Below, piece after piece: positions 50,062 to 58,556 of a stretch of DNA of 64,000 nucleotides. The first letter of the stretch is position 1. Each line of letters starts with the position of its first letter. Under the pieces are notes generated by a model. That model saw only the letters and a program-made list of their open reading frames with translations, was not told the DNA's origin and searched no databases. This DNA comes from an uncultured Pseudomonadota bacterium (lineage in GTDB: Bacteria; Pseudomonadota; Alphaproteobacteria; Rs-D84): positions 84,535-148,534 of the forward strand of contig CASFOK010000001.1 of the NCBI GenBank assembly GCA_949296475.1, written 5' to 3'. Position numbers and translations under genes: made by a program.

Positions 50062-50077
50062 TTACAATATATAGTAT
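50062..50077. promoter_or_regulatory. NrdR-like box, distal
   Basis: TTACAATATATAGTAT matches 13 of 16 positions of the NrdR consensus. Paired boxes about three helical turns apart are the known arrangement for NrdR repression of nrd operons. Confidence 0.65.
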
Positions 50078-50084
50078 AGGTATA

Positions 50085-50350
50085 AAAGTATCAATTTATA
50101 AAAATGAAATTTTTTATAATTTTTCGCTTTACTTTTTAAAATGGCGCATTTCCAACGCATAGGAAGATATGCGATTCATTGAATGTTTTCACAAAACCAT
50201 TTTTTGTGTCAAAAAAATTGCTTTTTTATCGTGTTATATGATTCGGTTTTTATAAAAAAACACAAAATATGGTACAAAATAACGAATCTGAATCAATATA
50301 TTGACAGAAAGATACTTTGTATGCTGTGGTCTAGAATTTTGTTAAATAGG
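50085..50350. other. A/T-rich intergenic stretch
   Basis: About 265 bases between the divergent nrd operon and the acyl-CoA ligase gene. Many A and T runs; no gene or terminator that I can support. Confidence 0.3.
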
Positions 50351-50380
50351 TTGTTTTTCCTGTAAAAAACGTTGTATAAT
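50351..50380 (+). promoter_or_regulatory. Promoter of the acyl-CoA ligase gene
   Basis: TTGTTT (50351-50356) and a perfect TATAAT (50375-50380) have an 18-bp spacer. The start of transcription would be near 50387, which rules out a frame opening at 50385 as the translation start. Confidence 0.55.
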
Positions 50381-50432
50381 TAGGTTGCGTTTAGCAAAAA
50401 ATGGTTCAAACAAACAAAAGAGTATTATTAAA

Positions 50433-52025
50433 ATGATGAAAAATATATATGACATGTTACAAGATGTCTGTAAAAAAAATAAAAATAGGGTGTTTTTTGT
50501 CAGACAGAACGAGACGTATGCTGATTTGTTAAATGGTGTGAAGCAACGTGCAGTTTTATTGGCAAAAAAGTTCAAAATAAAAAAGGGTGATACAGTCGCT
50601 ATTTTATCTGGTAATACCCCTGAATTTATCAAATCTTATTTCGCGATAACGTCACAGGGGGCGCGTGTTTTGATGTTGGACACCGGTCTGTCACAGACGG
50701 AACATTTAAACATGATGAAACGTACAAACTGCAAATTGGTTTTGGCACAAAAGAATTATTTCATTGATGGTGGACCGAAAATGTATGACATTGAAACGCC
50801 GGACGAAACAGATGCTAACGATTTCGTACAGGCGGATGTAACGCGCGAAGATATTGCGATGTTGTCGTTTACGTCTGGGTCTACGGGAAATCCAAAGGTC
50901 GTTGGGTTAACGCATGATAATATTTTGTCTTTGGGGCAGGGGGCTTTATTTTACAAGCCTGTTATTTTGCCTGGGTATATTTTTTATGGCTTTTTACCTT
51001 TATACCATATTTATGGCGTGGTGATAAATATAGTCGCCCCGCTGGTGCTTGAAAGTAAATTATTATTACAACCCATATTAAATCCGCGCGAATTCATAAA
51101 TGACTTTAAAAAGTACAAGCCAGAAGTCATTCCCGCGGTTCCACGTATCTGGGAAGCGTTTTATAAAAAAATCGTACAAACGGCAAAAGAAAAGCATGTT
51201 TATATGATTATGCGCATAGTTTTGGCGTTGCGCGGTTTCTTGCGCGTTGTCGGAATGGGGTGGTTGGTCAGAAAGGTAACAAAACCTATCCACGAACAGT
51301 TCGGTGGAAATACGAAGGTCTTGGTATCCGCGGGTGCGACGTTGAAACCATCTATCAGGAAGTTTTTTGAAAGTCTGGGGTTTGTTGTTGGGGATTGCTA
51401 TGGTTTAACAGAAACGACGGGTCCTGCAAACTTTAACTTTGCTTTTCGTATGCCCGACGGGTCAATGCATTATGCGGGGCCTTTGCCGGGTAATGAAATA
51501 GAAATTCATAATCCAGATAAGCACGGCATTGGCGAAATCTGGGTCCGCGGTAACTTGGTCATGCCGGGATACGTTGATAACGAAGATGCAAATGCTGCCG
51601 CCTTTGAAAATGGTTGGTTCAAGACCGGCGACATGGGTAAATTGGATAAATACGGTCGTTTGGTGGTAAAAGGCAGAAAAAAGCAAGTTATCGTTTTGGA
51701 CAGCGGTAAAAATGTATACCCAGATGAATTGGAAGATTTATACCTGCAAAACGAAGATATTTTGGCAGCGGCCGTGTTTGAATATGTTATCAAGGGCAAA
51801 ACAGTTCCTTTTGCCGTGTTTCAGGTGAAACCGGGAACAACGGTTACAAAAGTTGCGATGATGTTAAAAGCGTCAAACCTGAAAATCGCACCGTATAAGT
51901 GGGTTAAACACTTTGCCATAACCGAAGAAGAATTACCGCAAACTTCGGCCAAGAAGATAAAGCATTTCGCAGTTCGTGAAATGCTGGATAGGGGCGAATT
52001 TGTTCAGCATAATCAAAACGAATAA
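50433..52025 (+). CDS. AMP-forming acyl-CoA synthetase (long-chain fatty acid ligase type)
   Basis: This 530-residue adenylate-forming enzyme activates a carboxylic acid with ATP and usually passes it to coenzyme A. Motifs: SFTSGSTGNPKVVGLTH (the P-loop-like A3), YGLTETTGP (A5), GWFKTGDMGKLDKYGRL (A7) and KGRKKQVIVLDSGKNVYPDELE (A8), with the catalytic Lys near the C-terminus in TSAKKIKHF. The N-terminal domain binds the acid. FadD-like long-chain substrate is likely, but an acyl-ACP or lipid-scavenging role is possible. ATGs at 50433 and 50436 are adjacent; the ribosome site is weak. Confidence 0.85.
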   Translation: MMKNIYDMLQDVCKKNKNRVFFVRQNETYADLLNGVKQRAVLLAKKFKIKKGDTVAILSGNTPEFIKSYFAITSQGARVLMLDTGLSQTEHLNMMKRTNCKLVLAQKNYFIDGGPKMYDIETPDETDANDFVQADVTREDIAMLSFTSGSTGNPKVVGLTHDNILSLGQGALFYKPVILPGYIFYGFLPLYHIYGVVINIVAPLVLESKLLLQPILNPREFINDFKKYKPEVIPAVPRIWEAFYKKIVQTAKEKHVYMIMRIVLALRGFLRVVGMGWLVRKVTKPIHEQFGGNTKVLVSAGATLKPSIRKFFESLGFVVGDCYGLTETTGPANFNFAFRMPDGSMHYAGPLPGNEIEIHNPDKHGIGEIWVRGNLVMPGYVDNEDANAAAFENGWFKTGDMGKLDKYGRLVVKGRKKQVIVLDSGKNVYPDELEDLYLQNEDILAAAVFEYVIKGKTVPFAVFQVKPGTTVTKVAMMLKASNLKIAPYKWVKHFAITEEELPQTSAKKIKHFAVREMLDRGEFVQHNQNE

Positions 52026-52088
52026 CATTTGTATATGAAATGTATATCGCAATCTGGGAATACCCATATTGCTTTTTATATTTATTTG

Positions 52089-52116
52089 TTGACAAATATT
52101 ATAACAGTGTTACACT
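52089..52116 (+). promoter_or_regulatory. Promoter of the coiled-coil protein gene
   Basis: TTGACA (52089-52094) and TACACT (52111-52116) have a 16-bp spacer, 22 bases before the ATG. Confidence 0.55.
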
Positions 52117-52137
52117 ATTGAAGTAAGAGGGCTGTTT

Positions 52138-52629
52138 ATGAATAAAACGCAAGAGATGTTTTTTTTATTACGTAGCGTCATAGATTACAAAATACCCGAA
52201 TTCAAGGGAATGTTTGTCACGAATCATGATGTTGATAAAAAAATATCTGATTTAAACGAAGATATTTCTGTGTTATTACGGTATATAGAACTTAATCGTT
52301 ATGATAGTAACGATGTAAAAGAAACCCGCGCGGAAATTGAAGACATACAAAGGCATATATCAAATTTGAATGAAGCCAAGGCATTTTACATAACATATAA
52401 CGCTGTTGTGCGTGGTTGGGACATAGATATATTGCGTGAAAAATATAACGTACTGTCTAAACAACTGGCTGTGTTGCAGCGAAACGTAAATTTATCAGAG
52501 AAAAACATGTTATTTAGTAAATATGATGGTCAAGTAACAAAAAGTATGACTGTGTATAAAAACAAGTGTAAAAAAATTTCAGCGCAAATGGCAAAGATTA
52601 TGAAACAGATAAAAGCATTGGAAAAATAG
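52138..52629 (+). CDS. Hypothetical helical/coiled-coil protein
   Basis: This 163-residue protein is not recognised. It is predicted almost entirely helical, with coiled-coil stretches at about 25-80 and 100-160 (VDKKISDLNEDISVLLRYIE; LSKQLAVLQRNVNLSEKN) and a basic C-terminus. No signal peptide. AGAGGG precedes the ATG and the gene has its own promoter. A GC-rich hairpin follows. A structural or scaffolding role is possible from its shape alone. Confidence 0.5.
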   Translation: MNKTQEMFFLLRSVIDYKIPEFKGMFVTNHDVDKKISDLNEDISVLLRYIELNRYDSNDVKETRAEIEDIQRHISNLNEAKAFYITYNAVVRGWDIDILREKYNVLSKQLAVLQRNVNLSEKNMLFSKYDGQVTKSMTVYKNKCKKISAQMAKIMKQIKALEK

Positions 52630-52632
52630 AAA

Positions 52633-52655
52633 AGGTGCGCTGCGGCGCACCTTGT
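52633..52655. terminator. GC-rich hairpin between convergent genes
   Basis: AGGTGCGC / GCGCACCT with loop TGCG. The T-run is better on the minus strand (TTTTCTATTTTT), so it mainly ends the 53893-52655 gene. Confidence 0.65.
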
Positions 52656-53893
52656 TATTTACATACGGCTATGTAGGGTGGAAAAGACTTTTCTGTATCT
52701 ATTTCTTTATCCCCACAATCTAGGCAATTAAATCTTCGGTTTTGCGAATGGGATTTATCCAATACAAGTCTTTTCCCGCGAATTTCGCTGACGTTTGCGG
52801 CGTATGAATAACTTGGAAAACCGAAATAAAACGCACGTGATGTGCCAGTACATTCGTTTGGGTTACCCGGATAGCATTTAGATGAATTTACTTTTGAAGG
52901 GTCGGGTACGCAAACAGAAACGCAGGTTTCAGGGTCTGTCAGCATTATTTCACAGTCCGTACAAGACGAAGACGGTATACGTACAGTAGAACCCAATGCG
53001 CCATAAATAGCACCCTGGGTTATGGTGTCGCATTTTTTTACGGTATCGGTATCCGACGGATTCGCAACGCATTCCCATTCAAGTGTGGTATAATTTAATT
53101 TTGCAACCATATTATTTGGACATACTTTTTCTGGGAAAGGGTTAACGCATTCCCATATATTATCTACGATTACGGCTGTTTGTTGTGAGGCGCAAAGTGG
53201 TTTTTTTGTTTCGTCCGGAACGCATTCTAGTAATTCAGAATCCCATATCATATCGCCGCCGCAGTCTGTTTTTGTGTTATATCCTATGCACTGCCAGCGA
53301 CCAAAGCGATATGTTTTTACAGTACCCGTTGGACATAATATATCCGATTGTACCGGGGCGGCGAATTCTGTTTCTGTGTCAGGAATTTCATATTGCGTCA
53401 GATATACCAGTTGCCCGTTTTCTAGTTCCATTTCTTTTATGATTGTGTCGGGAACAGTTCGGGCATGGCTTTGACCGCCAGACATAATTTTACCGTCCAA
53501 GAATATCCCAAACGTACCGGTGTCCGGGAAATAAGTTTCTAATATTTCCAACATATCATTATAATTACTGTCGTCTATTTTATTTGTTGCTGTGATTAAG
53601 TAACTATAATCGGGTTTTTTATTTCGTACGATTTCACAGTTTGTTTTCCTTAGATTAGAATTCAAGCAGATAAATTCACTTTTTATATTATTTTGTTCAG
53701 TGCATACATCGGTAAAAGTTGTGCCGCGAATTTTTGCGTTGTGTTCTGCGGCGGCGCATTCAGCAACAGAACGTAAATCAGCACGTGTAATTGCATATTC
53801 TGTTTCTTGTTCTGTGACGCGTTGACTGGGGCTGCTTATCATGTAAAAACCAACCATAAATATAGCAACTAAAATCATAATAAAAATATTCAT
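52655..53893 (-). CDS. Cysteine-rich, membrane-anchored exported protein
   Basis: This 412-residue protein has an N-terminal hydrophobic anchor (MNIFIMILVAIFMVGFYMI) without a clear cleavage site, a mixed domain to about 185, and a Cys-rich C-terminal half. That half has about 22 cysteines in short repeated loops (DILCPTGTVKTYRFGRWQC, CVPDETKKPLC, DIMLTDPETC-like), several with a W-x-C ending. This suggests a periplasmic, disulfide-bonded repeat structure. It recalls pilus- or secretion-associated surface proteins, but no family is recognised. The ATG at 53893 follows GGGGAG. It is divergent from lptE, with 72 bases between. Confidence 0.6.
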   Translation of the reverse strand: MNIFIMILVAIFMVGFYMISSPSQRVTEQETEYAITRADLRSVAECAAAEHNAKIRGTTFTDVCTEQNNIKSEFICLNSNLRKTNCEIVRNKKPDYSYLITATNKIDDSNYNDMLEILETYFPDTGTFGIFLDGKIMSGGQSHARTVPDTIIKEMELENGQLVYLTQYEIPDTETEFAAPVQSDILCPTGTVKTYRFGRWQCIGYNTKTDCGGDMIWDSELLECVPDETKKPLCASQQTAVIVDNIWECVNPFPEKVCPNNMVAKLNYTTLEWECVANPSDTDTVKKCDTITQGAIYGALGSTVRIPSSSCTDCEIMLTDPETCVSVCVPDPSKVNSSKCYPGNPNECTGTSRAFYFGFPSYSYAANVSEIRGKRLVLDKSHSQNRRFNCLDCGDKEIDTEKSFPPYIAVCK

Positions 53894-53965
53894 TATTCTC
53901 CCCTTGCGATTTATTAAAAGTCTAGGTAATATAAGGATAAAATGCAATAGGAAAACGGTTATAAA

Positions 53966-54445
53966 ATGAAAAAAACTTTTTTGCTTTTAGTCTTGTTGTT
54001 GTCTGCATGTGGGTTCAGACCCATGTTTTCCGGTCAAGACACAGATATTTATGTCAAACCAATCAGCGGCATAAACGGCATAGACCTTAGAAATAATTTA
54101 AACGCTCAATTTGGCGGTCAAAGGGACAGTTCTGCGAAGTATACATTGACCGTTAATTTGCATTCGCCGGTCACGCAATACAAGGCGTTGGAAATAACGG
54201 GCGATGCGACTTGGCAAGAAATAATGTTAACCGCCGACTATGTATTAAGTGCGGACGGTAAGGAAATTGCACGTGGTACAGAATCTGCGTCAGAGTCTTA
54301 TACGTTTGTACGCTATTTAGTTGCGGCGAATGCGTCTTATAATAATGCGGTGCAAAATACTATCAAGGTATTGTCCGATAAAATAAGTTCACGTACAATT
54401 GCGGAAACATATCGTTATGAAAACGCGGAAAGCGACAAAAAATGA
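53966..54445 (+). CDS. lptE: LPS-assembly lipoprotein LptE
   Basis: This 159-residue outer-membrane lipoprotein supports LptD in placing lipopolysaccharide on the cell surface. The lipobox LSAC follows a signal of about 14 residues (MKKTFLLLVLLLSACGFRP; CGFRPM is a hallmark of LptE). The remainder fits the small alpha/beta fold, including the conserved helix TFVRYLVAANASYNNAVQ. The gene overlaps holA as ATGA, an arrangement that is common for lptE-holA in Proteobacteria. Lgt in this window would acylate it. Confidence 0.9.
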   Translation: MKKTFLLLVLLLSACGFRPMFSGQDTDIYVKPISGINGIDLRNNLNAQFGGQRDSSAKYTLTVNLHSPVTQYKALEITGDATWQEIMLTADYVLSADGKEIARGTESASESYTFVRYLVAANASYNNAVQNTIKVLSDKISSRTIAETYRYENAESDKK

Positions 54446-55431
54446 AATGGAAAGAATCGGATTTTAATGCAGGTATAGAAAAAACAAAGGCGGTCTTGAT
54501 ATATGGGCCAGACGCCGGTCAGGTTGATGAATTTTGCGACAAGGCAATAGAAAAACTGGACATAGAAAAAGACAATTTATTTGCCGTGGACTCAGACGAA
54601 TTGCGCGACAAGCAAGACGCTTTGTTTGCAGAAAGTTGCAGTCCTTCTATGTTCGGTGGTCGCAAGATGGTATTAATTTCCAATGCCGGTGACAGCGATG
54701 CCAAAAATATTGCAGATTTGGTTAATCATAACGGGTTATGCGCAACTGTTATTGTGACTGCCGGTGATTTAAGGGCAGGCGGCGGTTTACGGTCTTTGTT
54801 TGAGGGCTCAGATTCTTTGGCAGCGTTGGCATGTTACACAGACGATGCGCGTTCGCTGGCAAATCTGATTAGAAAAGAACTGTCGGCCGCAACGGGAATT
54901 TTGCAAATTACGCCGGATGCGATGGCGTATATGACGTCGCACTTAGGTGGGGATCGCGGTATTACGCGCGGTTTCCTGACAAAGATAGCCTTGTATGTTG
55001 ACGATAAGAAAATTGTAGAATTAGAAGATGTAGAAAAGTGTTTGCCTGATACGGGTGCCGCTGATACGGATGACTTTTTGTATTCATTAACTGCGGGTCA
55101 TATTCAGCAAACTATGATGGCTTTGGATAGATTATTGTATGATAACGCTGAACCTAATATGTTGGTCAGAATGTTGGATTCGCACTTTAAGAAATTATTA
55201 ACCGCTGTTGTTGACGGTCAATTACCGCGTTTATTTTGGAAAGTGGCTGACAAGTTTAATCAGGCAATGAAAATATGGCCGGAATCGGAAATCGTTGCTG
55301 TGTTAGTGCGTTTAAACGAATTGGAAAAACAGTTGCGCACTACTGGTATGCCATCTGAAATATTATTGCGTGATTTTGCTTTGAAACTGGCCGTCAGGGC
55401 CGCAAAATTGTCTGTAAAAAGAAGGAAATAA
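54442..55431 (+). CDS. holA: DNA polymerase III delta subunit
   Basis: This 329-residue protein is the clamp-loader wrench that opens the beta clamp. It has the N-terminal degenerate AAA domain (VLIYGPDAGQVDEFCDKA; the P-loop is not functional, as normal for delta), SPSMFGGRKMVLI, the clamp-binding region of the family, and a C-terminal helical collar domain. The start overlaps the lptE stop and it lies one base before map. Length normal. Confidence 0.9.
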   Translation: MKWKESDFNAGIEKTKAVLIYGPDAGQVDEFCDKAIEKLDIEKDNLFAVDSDELRDKQDALFAESCSPSMFGGRKMVLISNAGDSDAKNIADLVNHNGLCATVIVTAGDLRAGGGLRSLFEGSDSLAALACYTDDARSLANLIRKELSAATGILQITPDAMAYMTSHLGGDRGITRGFLTKIALYVDDKKIVELEDVEKCLPDTGAADTDDFLYSLTAGHIQQTMMALDRLLYDNAEPNMLVRMLDSHFKKLLTAVVDGQLPRLFWKVADKFNQAMKIWPESEIVAVLVRLNELEKQLRTTGMPSEILLRDFALKLAVRAAKLSVKRRK

Positions 55432-55432
55432 A

Positions 55433-56194
55433 ATGCTTGCCTCTGTTTATGCACCGAAAGATTTTAAAAGGTTGCGCGTTGTTGGCGATTTGGTTGCCAG
55501 ATGTTTTGATTATATAACGCCCTATGTCAAGGCAGGTATATCAACCGGTGAGATTGATAGAATGGTTGCCGCTTTTTTGAAAGAAAACGGTGCCAGGTCG
55601 TCTGATTTAGGTTATCAGGGGTACCCTAAAAATATATGCACTTCGGTTAACGACGTTATTGTTCATGGGATTCCCAGCGATGACGTAATCTTAAAAGACG
55701 GCGATATTGTAAATATTGACTTAACAGCAGAATACAAGGGTTTTCATGGCGATGCATCACGTATGTTTATGATAGGTAATGTTACACCGAAAGCGCGCGA
55801 GTTAGTACAAACTTGCCAAGACGCATTAAATGCGGCGATTTCTATTTGCGGTCCTGGCGTTCCGCTGTCAGAAATTGGTAAAACCATAGAAGAGGTTGTA
55901 TTGCCGCATGGTTTTTCTATATCTCGTGATTTTGTTGGACACGGAATCGGTAAAGTAATGCATGATGAACCACAGATTTACCATTTTTACGATAAACGTT
56001 TTGATAAGATAAAAATGGTGCCAGGATTAGTCTTTACAATAGAACCTATGATAAATACCGGCAGACCAGAATGTAAAATAGACGCTGACGGTTGGACGGC
56101 GCGCACTGTTGACGGTGGTCTGTCTGCGCAGTGGGAACATACTTTGGGTATAACGGAAGATGGCGTTATAATTTTCACTGAAAAGATGTTATGA
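55433..56194 (+). CDS. map: Methionine aminopeptidase, type I
   Basis: This 253-residue metalloenzyme removes N-terminal methionine. The metal ligands of the pita-bread fold are visible: Asp in VNIDLTAEYKGFHGDASRMF (DxT...D), His in FVGHGIGKVMHDEP, Glu in FTIEPM, and Glu in SAQWEHTLGIT. It lacks an N-terminal SH3-type or zinc extension. One base separates it from holA, and the next gene starts 18 bases later, so lptE, holA, map and radC form one unit. Confidence 0.95.
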   Translation: MLASVYAPKDFKRLRVVGDLVARCFDYITPYVKAGISTGEIDRMVAAFLKENGARSSDLGYQGYPKNICTSVNDVIVHGIPSDDVILKDGDIVNIDLTAEYKGFHGDASRMFMIGNVTPKARELVQTCQDALNAAISICGPGVPLSEIGKTIEEVVLPHGFSISRDFVGHGIGKVMHDEPQIYHFYDKRFDKIKMVPGLVFTIEPMINTGRPECKIDADGWTARTVDGGLSAQWEHTLGITEDGVIIFTEKML

Positions 56195-56212
56195 AACTAA
56201 CAGGAAAAGACC

Positions 56213-56893
56213 GTGAGTGCAGAAGATGTAAATTTTCACTTGGGACACAGAGAAAGGTTACGTCAAAAGTTCTTGGATAACAAGTTAACTGATTATGAAC
56301 AGTTAGAATTGTTACTTGGGTTTGTGATTCCCCGGCGCGATGTCAGACCGCTGGCGCGCGGTTTGATTGCAAAGTTTGGTGGCATATACCCTGTTTTGAC
56401 TGCGCCGATAGAGAACTTGATTGAATACAAGGGTATCGGTAAAAACACGGCGATTTTTATAAAATTGGTGCATCAAATTATGCTGTCTGGTTACAAAACG
56501 TGTTTAGAAACTGGCACGGTTTTTCATAATGAAAAGATATTATCTAATTATATCTTGTTATTATTATCTGGTAAGCCCACAGAAGAATTGCATGTGTTAT
56601 ATTTGGATGTTAATAGACGGTTGTTAGCCGATGATTTACATAGTTCTGGTACGATAAATTACGCGGTGGTATACCCGCGTGAAATTGTAAAGCGTGCGTT
56701 GGCATTAAGCGCGAAGTATGTAATTTTGTTACATAATCATCCGACGCCTAATACATCTTTTTCAAGTGACGATGTGCAAATCACAACAGAATTACAGGAA
56801 TTATTAAAACCGCTGGGCATAGAAATCCACGACCATTACGTTGTTTCTGGTGGCATTGTATATTCCGCCCGTAATTTATTTCTGCTAAAATAA
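56213..56893 (+). CDS. radC: RadC family JAB-domain protein
   Basis: This 226-residue protein has an N-terminal helix-hairpin-helix-type part (LIEYKGIGKNTAIFIKL) and a C-terminal RadC/JAB metal-binding domain with the catalytic Glu in PTEELHVLYLD and HNHPTPNTSFSSDD. The usual HNHPSGDPxPSxxD lacks its SGD here, but both His and the last Asp are kept. GTG 56213 is used with AGGAAAAG upstream. RadC proteins are linked to replication and mobile DNA, although the biochemical role is not settled. End of the lptE operon; converges with 57517-56885. Confidence 0.85.
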   Translation: MSAEDVNFHLGHRERLRQKFLDNKLTDYEQLELLLGFVIPRRDVRPLARGLIAKFGGIYPVLTAPIENLIEYKGIGKNTAIFIKLVHQIMLSGYKTCLETGTVFHNEKILSNYILLLLSGKPTEELHVLYLDVNRRLLADDLHSSGTINYAVVYPREIVKRALALSAKYVILLHNHPTPNTSFSSDDVQITTELQELLKPLGIEIHDHYVVSGGIVYSARNLFLLK

Positions 56894-57517
56894 TTCTGCC
56901 ACGTTACAAATTTCTTTTAATTTTTTTGAATCTATGGGGTGTAAGTTGTTGCCTGTCAATGCATATGTGGTTTGTATGGCCATGGTAGGAGTTGTCCAAG
57001 AATCTTGCCAATCCCTTGATATTTTTTTTACGCGAAAGTCCGGGGTAAATATAAATTGCAGTTTTTGTAAAGAGCAGTCCGCGCCTTCTATGGTTTTAAA
57101 GTCATCAGGTGTGATATCAACAAAAACGCCGTTTTGATTCAGTTCTATTTTATATGTATAATAATAATGCGCCGTCCCATTTTCATATTTTGTTTTTGTT
57201 ATTCTGTCGTTACGGCCGTCGCCGTTTATATCTTGATCAAAAATTTCTTTTTCTGCGACGCCTTCGCCGATTTCATTTAATTCATAAGTTTCGGAAAAGT
57301 TCGGGTTTATTAGTCCGTCATTAAATTCGCCTGTGTCAATGTCATAAGGTTGTGTCTTATCTATTTTTATTTCTGGGGATTGTACGCCAACCGAGCCCGA
57401 GAATTTCGGTGTTGGCCCCCCCGCCAATATGTAAATTAACACGCCAATGATAACCAACATTATTATTAATAAAATAGTTACTGTGGCAGAACCTTTTTCA
57501 TTTTCATAGTTTTGCAT
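56885..57517 (-). CDS. Membrane-anchored protein with EF-hand-like loop
   Basis: This 210-residue protein has a short cytoplasmic start, one membrane segment (ATVTILLIIMLVIIGVLIYILAGG, about 11-34) and an exported domain. A calcium-type loop DQDINGDGRNDRI (about 85-97) resembles EF-hand/dockerin loops. The N-terminal KGSATVT before the hydrophobic stretch recalls pseudopilin or TadE-like anchors, but the prepilin signature is not convincing. The ATG at 57517 follows AGGGG. Last gene of the 59600-56885 operon. Confidence 0.55.
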   Translation of the reverse strand: MQNYENEKGSATVTILLIIMLVIIGVLIYILAGGPTPKFSGSVGVQSPEIKIDKTQPYDIDTGEFNDGLINPNFSETYELNEIGEGVAEKEIFDQDINGDGRNDRITKTKYENGTAHYYYTYKIELNQNGVFVDITPDDFKTIEGADCSLQKLQFIFTPDFRVKKISRDWQDSWTTPTMAIQTTYALTGNNLHPIDSKKLKEICNVAELF

Positions 57518-57528
57518 TATTTTAACCC

Positions 57529-58539
57529 CTAGTTGTTTAGTGTTTTTCCAACGCGCCATCCTTCTATTTGTTCTATGGCACGTGCCACCCGGGCGAGTTC
57601 CTCATCGTTTAAATCTTTTAGTTGCCTATCAATTTGTAGCCCGGTCATATTTTTAATTCTTTGACGGTATTTTTGCACGTCGTTTCCGTCAGATGATGGG
57701 GCGTATTTACTGATTGCGTTTGCTATGCTAAGGTTTCTATAACTTTCAGTACGTAATAGTGACTGCATTGCGCGTCTGCCGGTTTCTTCGTCTGGAAAGA
57801 CGGCAAATCCACCTGCTTGCCCGATTGCGCCCTTTCCTTTTGCAAAATCATAGTATTTTAAATTGCCGGGGTTATTGTTTCGCCATGCTCTTGTGCCGCC
57901 CGTTTTACGGTATGTGCTGCCATCTTTTTTTGTATAAACTACGTCGTTTTTATCGCCCTTTGCTTTTGTGGCGGTATCTGCATTGCTTGCGGTACTTGGT
58001 TTATTAACAGGGGTATCTGAAACAGTAGCGTTTATTTGTTGTGGAACATCGGGAACCGTTATGGGCGCTTGGGAATAAGGGATTTCATGTGGCAGGCGCG
58101 TGTCAGCATTTTCTGGGACGCCGGAATCATAAATGTCAATTATTTCATCGTTTCTTTTACTAAGTTCTAATTTTTTGGCGTCCAACAGTCTGTTTACTTC
58201 TGATATTGGGACTTCTATTGTTCTGCAACCGCGTGCGAATAAATCGTCACCCCATATTATGTTTACTATTGGACCGACGGCGGACAGAGCGCCAAATATG
58301 ATTATAAGATTGCGCAGATTGGTAAAAATGTCGTTTTTTACGCCACGAATCATTGATATAGCCCAGCCAAATAGTAACATTCCAGTTATACAAATAATGG
58401 CTATCCATGCATAGTCAATAAAAGTTTCAAATCCACGTAATATACACGAAGGGTCTTCTAGGTATAGCGTACTTTCATCCACGTTAAGTACGCGGAATCC
58501 AGAATTTGTTAACAATCTAATAATATTATCTGTATTCAT
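57529..58539 (-). CDS. Membrane protein with phage-type muramidase-like domain
   Basis: This 336-residue protein has two membrane segments (about 43-62 WIAIICITGMLLFGWAI and 73-93 LRNLIIIFGALSAVGPIVNI). A Pro/Ala/Thr-rich linker follows at about 135-200, then a C-terminal domain beginning RAWRNNNPGNLKYYDF and continuing GGFAVFPDEETGRRAM and ISKYAPSSDGNDVQKY. This pattern matches the structural protein P5/lytic-like domain found in phage tails and conjugation-associated muramidases. It probably opens peptidoglycan locally for an envelope machine. It lies between two anchored proteins in one operon; the start codon has only a weak ribosome site. Confidence 0.65.
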   Translation of the reverse strand: MNTDNIIRLLTNSGFRVLNVDESTLYLEDPSCILRGFETFIDYAWIAIICITGMLLFGWAISMIRGVKNDIFTNLRNLIIIFGALSAVGPIVNIIWGDDLFARGCRTIEVPISEVNRLLDAKKLELSKRNDEIIDIYDSGVPENADTRLPHEIPYSQAPITVPDVPQQINATVSDTPVNKPSTASNADTATKAKGDKNDVVYTKKDGSTYRKTGGTRAWRNNNPGNLKYYDFAKGKGAIGQAGGFAVFPDEETGRRAMQSLLRTESYRNLSIANAISKYAPSSDGNDVQKYRQRIKNMTGLQIDRQLKDLNDEELARVARAIEQIEGWRVGKTLNN

Positions 58540-58556
58540 TAAATTTCATATTTTAC

